Assembly (NCBI GenBank): GCA_947175045.1
Contig: CAMWLH010000009.1
Span: forward strand, 1-16,397
Length of the DNA stretch: 16,397 nucleotides
Reading direction: 5' to 3'
From: an uncultured Clostridia bacterium
GTDB taxonomy: Bacteria > Bacillota > Clostridia > Oscillospirales > Ruminococcaceae
This document shows, piece after piece, positions 1-5,176 of the stretch. The translations under genes and the position numbers were made by a program. Below the pieces are notes generated by a model. That model saw only the letters and a list, made by a program, of their open reading frames with translations. It had not been told where the DNA came from and made no database searches. How positions within the stretch are numbered: position 1 is the first letter of the stretch; every line of letters begins with the position of its first letter.

Positions 1-78
1 TATCTAATATATTATACCACATCAGTGAAGATTTTGCAAGGGGTTTTTGAAATCATAATGATTAGCAACCAAAACCTT

Positions 79-1074
79 TTATTCGGCAAGAAGGGACTCT
101 AACTTGGCAATCTCCCCGTCGGAAAAATCGGTTTTGCAGACCGCTTCGACATTGTCGGCTATCTGCTCGGGGCGGGAGGCTCCGATAAGTACGGTTGTCA
201 CGGCGTTGTTGTGAAGCACCCACGAAAGCGCCATCTGAGCCAGCTTCTGACCGCGCGCGGCGGCTATCTCGTTAAGGCTGTTGAGTTTAGAGATCATTTC
301 CTCCGTGAGTTGCTCCTTAAGCCACGTTCTGCCCTTTCCTATACGGCTGTCCGCGGGAATGCCGTTAAGGTATCTGTCGGTAAGAAAGCCCTGATACAGA
401 GGTGAAAACACCGCCAGACCGAAGCCCTGCTCCGCGGCAAAGCTGTCCAGACCGTCCCGCTCTATCCAGCGGTTCAGCATTGAATATGACGGCTGATTCA
501 GCACAAAGGGCGTTTTCAGTTCACGGAAAATCGCGAGAATTTCCTCGGTCTGCTGCTTATTGTAGTTGGAAATGCCCACATAGAGCGCCTTACCCTGCTT
601 TACCGCGTTGTCGAGAGCCAGTGCCGTTTCCTCGGCGGGAGTTTCGGGGTCGGGGACATGATGATAGAAAATATCCACATACTCCAGTCCCATTCGCTTA
701 AGCGACTGGTCCAGAGAAGCTGTTAGGTATTTCCGCGAGCCGTTTCTGTCGCCGTAGGGACCCTCCCACATCTCATAGCCCGCCTTTGTGGAAATACAAA
801 GCTCGTCGCGGAATTGGCGCATTCCCCTGTCAAGTATCTTGCCGAAATTCTCCTCCGCGGAGCCGTTATATGGGTTTCCGTAATTGTTCGCAAGGTCGAA
901 ATGGGTTATTCCAAGGTCGAACGCGGTATGAACCATGTTCTCCATATCAGCAAGGCTGTCCCGGAAGCCGAAATTCTGCCACAGCCCCAGCGATACCGCG
1001 GGCAGCTTAAGACCGCTCTTTCCGCAGCGGTTGTATACCATTTTCTCATATCTTTTTTCGTTTGGCTTGTACAT
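79..1074 (-). CDS. Aldo/keto reductase (YghZ / glyceraldehyde-3-phosphate reductase-like)
   Basis: 331-aa NAD(P)H-dependent oxidoreductase of the aldo/keto reductase superfamily, a cytosolic TIM barrel that reduces aldehydes or ketones. The predicted catalytic tetrad is visible: Asp60 and Tyr65 in FDLANNYG, Lys97 in STKAG, and His139 in FYHHVPDP. C-terminal GASRPEQIADN is the cofactor-phosphate/adenine-binding segment. Length and the loop around WEGPYGDRNGSRKYL fit the YghZ (AKR14) subgroup, but the true substrate cannot be read from sequence. The start was placed at the ATG at 1074, 7 bases after an AGGAGG site; an in-frame start further upstream would add 13 residues but has no ribosome site and lies at the promoter's -10. 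It is monocistronic with its own promoter and ends in TAA. It looks like ordinary chromosomal DNA outside the mobile region. Confidence 0.93.
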   Translation of the reverse strand: MYKPNEKRYEKMVYNRCGKSGLKLPAVSLGLWQNFGFRDSLADMENMVHTAFDLGITHFDLANNYGNPYNGSAEENFGKILDRGMRQFRDELCISTKAGYEMWEGPYGDRNGSRKYLTASLDQSLKRMGLEYVDIFYHHVPDPETPAEETALALDNAVKQGKALYVGISNYNKQQTEEILAIFRELKTPFVLNQPSYSMLNRWIERDGLDSFAAEQGFGLAVFSPLYQGFLTDRYLNGIPADSRIGKGRTWLKEQLTEEMISKLNSLNEIAAARGQKLAQMALSWVLHNNAVTTVLIGASRPEQIADNVEAVCKTDFSDGEIAKLESLLAE

Positions 1075-1103
1075 ATTCTTTCCTCCTCGGATTTGTTTTT
1101 TTA

Positions 1104-1132
1104 ATTGTAACATATTTCGGGGAGAATTGCAA
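1104..1132 (-). promoter_or_regulatory. Sigma-A promoter of the aldo/keto reductase gene
   Basis: Read on the minus strand: -35 TTGCAA (1132-1127), a 17-base spacer, and -10 TACAAT (1109-1104). The predicted transcript starts near 1097, leaving a short leader with the AGGAGG site before the ATG at 1074. Confidence 0.6.
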
Positions 1133-1146
1133 TAGATGATGTGAAA

Positions 1147-1167
1147 ATCCCCGCGCTTGGCGGGGAT
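1147..1167 (-). terminator. Hairpin terminator after the four-helix membrane protein operon
   Basis: ATCCCCGC and GCGGGGAT pair around a 5-base GCTTG loop; on the minus strand the hairpin is followed by TTTT. It lies 78 bases past the stop of the membrane protein gene. A second small hairpin (TTCCGCAA/TTGCGGAA, 1183-1201) lies between them and has no T-run. Confidence 0.45.
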
Positions 1168-1244
1168 AAAATTATCTGTACTTTCCGCAATCCTTGCGGA
1201 AGCCTCATGTTGCCGGGTTTAATGCGCCGAATACGTCTGTCCGC

Positions 1245-1829
1245 TCACTCCGTGCCGTAAGTGTCGTATTTTACACGATTAAACTTATAGAGAGCGATCA
1301 GAGAGATAATTCTCAGCAGCAGATCAAGCAGCAGATACTTTGTTATTTCTCCAGGTATCGTTATCATCTTATTTATCACCGGGAAAGTGGTATTTAAACT
1401 TGAGAAGTCCATTCCTGCCAACGGGAAGAATATATAAAAAAGTATCCCAAAAGCGTAGCCCACCATCAATATGTATAAGCATATCTTACTTTTTTTGGCT
1501 CCGATAAAGGAAATAACCACAACCGCAATCTGAATAACGACAGTGAATATCAAACAGGCAATCACGTAAACAGAAATATTCACATCACTAAAATTCTTAA
1601 AGCTTTCAATTATTATGCCGATTACCTGAGAGGCACTAACCTTATCGTTAATAGACGCTTCACGAATAAGCATATCGCGCACAATATTATAAGGCATAAC
1701 CAAGTCCAAAATGACAGGCATAAGAATGCTGCAGCCTATAAAAATAACAGCGCATATCCGCTTGTATATATCGATCCCTTTAATTCTTGTATGGATATCG
1801 CTCCGCGATGTATTTTGAAAAAAACTCAT
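1245..1829 (-). CDS. Four-helix integral membrane protein, unknown function
   Basis: 194-aa protein that I do not recognise as a named family. A short charged cytosolic N-terminus is followed by hydrophobic segments at roughly residues 25-46, 83-110, 113-135 and 158-180, so four membrane spans are expected. There is no signal peptidase site, no metal motif and no enzyme motif. The start ATG has an AAAGGAG site 7-8 bases upstream and begins 12 bases after the end of the preceding zinc-ribbon frame, so the two are co-transcribed from the promoter at 2355-2383 and would be controlled by the divergent XRE repressor. It ends in TGA. A role as a small membrane sensor, transporter partner or toxin-like protein is possible, but nothing in the sequence decides. 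Confidence 0.75.
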   Translation of the reverse strand: MSFFQNTSRSDIHTRIKGIDIYKRICAVIFIGCSILMPVILDLVMPYNIVRDMLIREASINDKVSASQVIGIIIESFKNFSDVNISVYVIACLIFTVVIQIAVVVISFIGAKKSKICLYILMVGYAFGILFYIFFPLAGMDFSSLNTTFPVINKMITIPGEITKYLLLDLLLRIISLIALYKFNRVKYDTYGTE

Positions 1830-1841
1830 AATAATTCTCCT

Positions 1842-2312
1842 TTAATAAACTCTTGTAAATCTTGACCCGTCGCCCAGACCCGAGCCGGATATGACAAGAT
1901 CGCCGCCGTCCTTACGAATTTTCCACGAGCCGAAAATGGTAGACGTTAAGAGGCTTGATGTAACATATGTGCCGTCATCGTTTCGCTTATAGGTCGCGGA
2001 ATAGGGATTCCGACCATACTCATAAATTATACAGCTCCCGTCCGAATTAAATTCGATCGTATAATCATACCCGCCCCCATAAGGGTCGGCATTACGCTCC
2101 TATGTACCGAACAGCCCCGCGCCCCCTCTCAAAAAAGCAGACCCGAGCACGGCGGCAAATATCGCAGCCACAACGACAACAATCACCGCTATCAAGACCA
2201 CTGTCTTTTTAGCTGACGCTTTGGCGACTTGCGCTCCGCCGCATTGCGCGCCGCAATGTATACACCAGCCGGAACTGTCATCAATTTGCTTCCCGCATTT
2301 TGAACAAAACAT
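1842..2312 (-). pseudogene. Zinc-ribbon membrane-anchored protein with C-terminal beta domain, interrupted by in-frame TAG
   Basis: The frame runs 156 codons from the ATG at 2312 (8 bases after AAGGAG) to a TAA at 1842-1844, with a single internal TAG at 2100-2102. Before the stop: a zinc ribbon (Cys3, Cys6, Cys17, Cys20), a lysine-containing linker and one membrane helix (about 37-60), 70 aa in total. After it, in the same frame, 85 further codons give a well-formed extracellular-type beta domain (ERNADPYGGG, then YTIEFNSDGSC, and later ISGSGLGDGSRFTRVY). Proteins with this layout usually open the domain with Gly-Thr-Trp; here Gly-Thr is followed by TAG, one G-to-A change away from TGG (Trp). 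I read it as a recent nonsense mutation or sequence error. If the stop holds, only a 70-aa zinc-ribbon/TM protein is made. First gene of a two-gene operon with the membrane protein. Confidence 0.75.
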
Positions 2313-2332
2313 AGAGCATTCTCCTTTTTTCA

Positions 2333-2397
2333 CCTTTTGGTGTTATTTTATCATATTATAACACCAAAAGGCGAATTTGTCAATACCAAACGGTATT
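2333..2397. promoter_or_regulatory. Three-site operator region for the XRE repressor
   Basis: A 14-base perfect inverted repeat (2333-2346 with 2358-2371, 11-base spacer) is made of two copies of AAYACCAAAMGG. A third copy (2382-2393) is itself part of a smaller palindrome, AATACC-AAAC-GGTATT. The copies cover the start site, the spacer/-10 and the -35 of the minus-strand promoter; the third also lies just upstream of the plus-strand -10. This is the arrangement expected for an autoregulating repressor between divergent genes. That the XRE protein binds here is inference. Confidence 0.6.
2355..2383 (-). promoter_or_regulatory. Consensus sigma-A promoter for the zinc-ribbon/membrane protein operon
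   Basis: Minus strand: -35 TTGACA (2383-2378), exactly 17 bases, -10 TATAAT (2360-2355), so a perfect consensus promoter. Transcription would start near 2348. Such strength implies a need for repression, and operator-like motifs sit inside the spacer, over the -35 and just past the start site. Confidence 0.85.
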
Positions 2398-2400
2398 TTT

Positions 2401-2409
2401 TGTTATAAT
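2401..2409 (+). promoter_or_regulatory. Extended -10 promoter of the XRE regulator gene
   Basis: TGTTATAAT is an extended -10 (TG, one base, TATAAT) with no good -35 at 17 bases. Transcription would start near 2416, which is downstream of the ATG at 2412 and so argues that translation begins at the TTG at 2442. Confidence 0.55.
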
Positions 2410-2441
2410 AAATGAAAAAATATATCCGGACGGTGATATTA

Positions 2442-2786
2442 TTGAGCTACTATAAACGAATAAGAGATTTGCGCGAGGACTCGGATAAAAATCAGTCGGA
2501 GGTCGCGGCGGAGCTTTCAATGCAGCTTACGCAATACGGCAGATACGAGCGGGGCGAGAGGGAGCTCCCCCTTAATATCGCGGTGCAGCTTGCGAAATAT
2601 TATAACGTATCTGTCGACTATATCGCGGGGGTCTCCTCATGCAGTCATGGGAATGATACCTCGCTCAGTCCCCGTGAATGCGAGCTTATATCAATGTTAC
2701 GCGCCCTGGACGATTTTGAAAAGGGTCAGGTTTTCGAAAGAGCAAAGTTTCTTTTGGAAAATCATAATAAAAATCCCCGCGGCTGA
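2442..2786 (+). CDS. XRE-family helix-turn-helix transcriptional regulator
   Basis: 114-aa repressor-type protein. Residues about 5-62 form a Cro/CI helix-turn-helix domain (IRDLREDSDKNQSEVAAEL, then the recognition region around QYGRYERGERELPL and AKYYNVSVDYIAG). The remaining ~50 residues are helical (SPRECELISMLRAL, FEKGQVFERAKFLLE) and probably dimerise. The TTG start at 2442 was chosen because GGACGGTG lies 6 bases before it and because the promoter's start point falls after the upstream in-frame ATG at 2412. It is divergent from the zinc-ribbon operon and probably represses both that operon and itself through the sites at 2333-2397. It ends in TGA inside the ascending arm of its terminator. 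No inducer-binding or peptidase domain is visible. Confidence 0.85.
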   Translation: MSYYKRIRDLREDSDKNQSEVAAELSMQLTQYGRYERGERELPLNIAVQLAKYYNVSVDYIAGVSSCSHGNDTSLSPRECELISMLRALDDFEKGQVFERAKFLLENHNKNPRG

Positions 2787-2806
2787 CACAGAGTCGCGGG
2801 ATTATT
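2773..2806 (+). terminator. Terminator overlapping the end of the XRE gene
   Basis: ATCCCCGCGGC pairs with GTCGCGGGAT (one bulged C), followed by TATTTT. The stop codon lies in the hairpin loop side. Confidence 0.5.
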
Positions 2807-2898
2807 TTGCCATTTTGCCAATTTATTATCCTGTAAAAAACAGCTTAGGACAAGATATTTTGTACAAGTAAAAAGCAATAATATAATATAGCAAGACT

Positions 2899-2931
2899 TT
2901 CAAAGGTAAGCCATGCCTTTGAAGGTTTTTT
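2899..2931 (+). terminator. Hairpin with T-run just upstream of sigK
   Basis: TTCAAAGG (2899-2906) pairs with CCTTTGAA (2916-2923) and is followed by GG and six T residues. It lies 44 bases before the sigK start. A sigma-A-like TTGTAC-16-TATAAT at 2860-2887 would start transcription right before the hairpin, so the hairpin could also act as a leader attenuator for sigK. A sigma-E type promoter, expected for sigK, could not be identified with confidence. Confidence 0.5.
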
Positions 2932-2974
2932 ATTTGCAAAAAACGGTTTGCCGTAATTCATAGGAGGACTTGTT

Positions 2975-3358
2975 ATGTTTAGCCTGCTCGTTAAATTCGC
3001 TGTGCAGCATTTTCTTGTTTTCGGGCTGCATTTTGAGGGAAGAAATCAATTCCCGAAACAGCTTTCCGCAAAGGACGAGGCGGAAACTATCCGCAAGATC
3101 GCCGAGGGCGACGAATCCGCGCGGGATAAGCTGATAGTCCATAATCTGCGCCTTGTCGCTTATATCGTAAAAAAGAACTACCCCGACGCCCGCGACCAAG
3201 ACGACCTTATCTCCATCGGCACAATAGGTCTTATCCGCGCCGCCGAGACCTTTGATTATCTTAAGGGGAATCATTTCAGCACTTATGCTTCAAAATGCAT
3301 TGATAATGCTATTACACACTTGCGGAAACACCGTTCTGCTTTCCGGACCGCCTGCTGA
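2975..3358 (+). pseudogene. sigK: 5' half of sporulation sigma factor K, interrupted by an intervening element
   Basis: Residues 1-111 match the N-terminal half of pro-sigma-K, the late mother-cell sporulation sigma factor. Residues 1-20 are a hydrophobic pro-sequence (in the family removed by the protease SpoIVFB). Then come QLSAKDEAETIRKIAEGDE, HNLRLVAYIVKK and the core-binding region 2 motif DLISIGTIGLIRAAETFD. Similarity ends after Cys108-Ile-Asp-Asn111 (codons 3296-3307); the last 16 codons are unrelated read-through into the inserted DNA, ending in TGA. In B. subtilis the skin element splits sigK in the equivalent codons (CysIleGluAsn), so this is an interrupted gene rather than simple decay. 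Regions 2.4-4.2 (promoter recognition) are missing and should lie at the other end of the element. Start: ATG at 2975, 7 bases after AGGAGG. The fragment ends 4 bases from the stop of the convergent recombinase gene. Confidence 0.88.
3302..3310 (+). other. Predicted recombination junction (attL-like) within sigK
   Basis: GATAATGCT: coding match to sigma-K runs through AAT (Asn111, 3305-3307) and stops after it. The B. subtilis skin recombinase crosses over in a short AATGA core at the same codon; here the local bases are AATGC. The exact crossover dinucleotide cannot be fixed without the other end. Confidence 0.55.
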
Positions 3359-3362
3359 AAGT

Positions 3363-5012
3363 CTATGTCTGATCGTCTGCGCGCCTGATAAAAATATGGG
3401 CGCTCTCCCCGTCCCACTCAATGCGGTCAATTATCCGGTGCATATAATCGCGCTTTTCAACCACGGTCAGCGTATCGAATACTTCCTTAAAATGCTCGAT
3501 TGATTTTACGATCGCGTCAACCTGTCTTTGCCGCTCCAGATTTTCCTCGCCGAGAAAGCTAAGCTCGGCGATCTCATTTTCCAGCACTTTTATCTCGTTA
3601 TCGAGCCGCTCCACCTCCTTGGCGGTATAGGAAAGCATTGCGGAGCCGTCCTCCGACCTCGCGAGAGCGTCCATAAGATTTGAGATCATTTTGCGCTTTT
3701 CATCGGTCTGTTTTTTCAGATCCGCCAGCCTTGCCGAATTATCCTCGGTCTCCCTGTTTGACTGTTTTATAAGGGTATCCAGCTGTCTGCCGATCGTCGA
3801 CTTCGGCTGATTGAATTTAAGCAGTTCATCGCACACCAGCTTATCGAGAACGTTTCCGTTGACGTTTTTCATTGTGCATTTTGATTTGCGGGAGCGCTCC
3901 TTAAACTCGCACATATAGCTGAATGTCTGTGTGCCGTCGGGGTTCAGCCGCTTGTTGGAGTTCACGCGCGGGCGCATTATGCTTCCGCAATTTGCACAGC
4001 GGACAAGCCCCGAGAAAATGCTAACTTGATTGCGCACAGGGCGGTAAAAGGTCTTGGACGCGTTCTCACCAATCAGCGACTGCGCTTTCAGCCATATATC
4101 CGACGCAATTATTCCCGTGTGCTTGCCGAGCGCTATTATCCATTCGTCGGGAGCAGTACGGTGCTGCTGCTTGCCGCTCTGGGCACTTCTGCGGAATGGC
4201 ATTATCCCACATTTTCCATCGGTTTCGGAAACCTCAAAGCACACGCTGCTGCCAAGCTCCCTGAAATAATCATATACCGCGCTGTCCGCAATGCAGTAAA
4301 CGGGATTTTTCAATATATCCTTGACCGCTCTCATTCTGAATTCCGAGCCCTCGCGCGTTTTTATATCATGCTGAATAAGCCACGCCGCCGTTTTGGTAAG
4401 CGAACTCAGCTCAAGGAATTTCTCAAAAATCAGCTTTACGGTTTTAACCTCGGAAGGTATCTGCTTCAATTTGAACGCCGACCGCTTTTTCCCCTCATCA
4501 TTGGTTATTTCCGTTTTCTCGCCCGTATATCCGAGCGGCGTAACTCCGCCGAGCCAGCGACCTGTTCTCGCGAGAAGTATCAGATTATCGCGCACGCGTT
4601 CGGCTATCGTTTCGCGCTCCAGCTGCGCGAAGACCGCGGCAATGTTCATCATGGCTCTGCCCATGGGGGTTGAGGTGTCAAACTGCTCCTTAATGCAGAT
4701 AAAGGCGGTGTGCATTCCGTTAAGCTCTTCAATAAGACCGGCAAAATCGCCGACGTTGCGGCTGATACGGTCAAGGCGGTATACCACAATATAATCAAAT
4801 GGCTCTTTTCTGGCTCTCTGCATCATCAGGCGGAACTGCGGTCGGTCAAGATTTTTCGCCGAAAAACCCTCGTCCTCATACACGAATATCTCACCGTCCT
4901 TAGCTTCCGGAATATTTCTTTCTATGTATTCGCGGCACAGGGTTATCTGGTTCTCTATGCTTTCGCCCTTGCCGGTGAATTTTGATTTTCTGGAATAGAT
5001 GGCGATTTTCAT
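3363..5012 (-). CDS. Large serine recombinase, SpoIVCA-like, at the sigK junction
   Basis: 549-aa site-specific recombinase that would excise the DNA interrupting sigK. Order of domains: serine catalytic domain 1-150 (nucleophile Ser7 in IYSRKS, then KGESIENQ, YEDEGFSAKNLDRPQF, YRLDRISRN, ERETIAERVRDN); recombinase DNA-binding domain about 155-320 (GGVTPLGY onwards); zinc ribbon with Cys339, Cys342, Cys368, Cys379; then a coiled coil about 415-490 and a C-terminal tail IDRIEWDGESAHIFI, typical of the family. The ATG at 5012 was chosen because AAAGGGG sits 6 bases upstream. Placement next to, and convergent with, the sigK 5' half is the layout of spoIVCA in a skin element; identity as the sigK excisionase rests on that context. 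Unlike a sporulation gene it has a near-consensus sigma-A promoter. It ends in TAG. Confidence 0.92.
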   Translation of the reverse strand: MKIAIYSRKSKFTGKGESIENQITLCREYIERNIPEAKDGEIFVYEDEGFSAKNLDRPQFRLMMQRARKEPFDYIVVYRLDRISRNVGDFAGLIEELNGMHTAFICIKEQFDTSTPMGRAMMNIAAVFAQLERETIAERVRDNLILLARTGRWLGGVTPLGYTGEKTEITNDEGKKRSAFKLKQIPSEVKTVKLIFEKFLELSSLTKTAAWLIQHDIKTREGSEFRMRAVKDILKNPVYCIADSAVYDYFRELGSSVCFEVSETDGKCGIMPFRRSAQSGKQQHRTAPDEWIIALGKHTGIIASDIWLKAQSLIGENASKTFYRPVRNQVSIFSGLVRCANCGSIMRPRVNSNKRLNPDGTQTFSYMCEFKERSRKSKCTMKNVNGNVLDKLVCDELLKFNQPKSTIGRQLDTLIKQSNRETEDNSARLADLKKQTDEKRKMISNLMDALARSEDGSAMLSYTAKEVERLDNEIKVLENEIAELSFLGEENLERQRQVDAIVKSIEHFKEVFDTLTVVEKRDYMHRIIDRIEWDGESAHIFIRRADDQT

Positions 5013-5045
5013 GCGGAACCCCTTTCCCATAATTTCTTAATTTAT

Positions 5046-5074
5046 ATTATAGCATATTCCGGATTAATTTACAA
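5046..5074 (-). promoter_or_regulatory. Sigma-A promoter of the recombinase gene
   Basis: Minus strand: -35 TTGTAA (5074-5069), 17 bases, -10 TATAAT (5051-5046), start near 5039. A mother-cell (sigma-E) promoter would be expected for a pure sporulation switch; none is evident. Confidence 0.7.
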
Positions 5075-5083
5075 GTGTTTTTA

Positions 5084-5118
5084 CGTCAATTTAATAATTC
5101 ATTGCGTTAATTTAATAA
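5084..5118 (-). repeat. Two 14-base direct repeats, 21 bases apart, upstream of the recombinase promoter
   Basis: CGTCAATTTAATAA (5084-5097) and CGTTAATTTAATAA (5105-5118) differ at one base and are spaced by 21 bases, two helical turns. They end 10 bases above the -35. This suggests two binding sites on one DNA face for an activator or repressor of the recombinase. No matching regulator is identified. Confidence 0.5.
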
Positions 5119-5131
5119 ATCACAAGAATTT

Positions 5132-5167
5132 AAAAATAGCCTGCCTCATACAAAGCAGGCTATTTTT
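5132..5167 (-). terminator. Terminator after the ATPase gene
   Basis: AAAAATAGCCTGC and GCAGGCTATTTTT form a perfect 13-base stem around a 10-base loop, ending in a T-run on either strand. It lies 9 bases past the ATPase stop and shields the recombinase promoter from read-through. Confidence 0.85.
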
Positions 5168-5176
5168 AATAAAATT

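Noticed and set aside
1..78. Terminator for the aldo/keto reductase gene
   Set aside because: Only weak partial pairing (GGTTTTTG with CAAAACC) is seen; no convincing stem with a T-run. Nothing else supportable lies here.
2930..3274. 114-codon minus-strand frame over sigK
   Set aside because: Shadow of the sigma-K coding region, which has clear family motifs and an AGGAGG site.
3317..3365. Read-through of the recombinase TAG
   Set aside because: The recombinase already has a family-typical C-terminus before the TAG; the extension is a short unrelated stretch overlapping sigK on the other strand.
4026..4673. 215-codon open frame on the plus strand
   Set aside because: It is antisense to the recombinase catalytic and DNA-binding domains, whose motifs are complete; no ribosome site or known motif.
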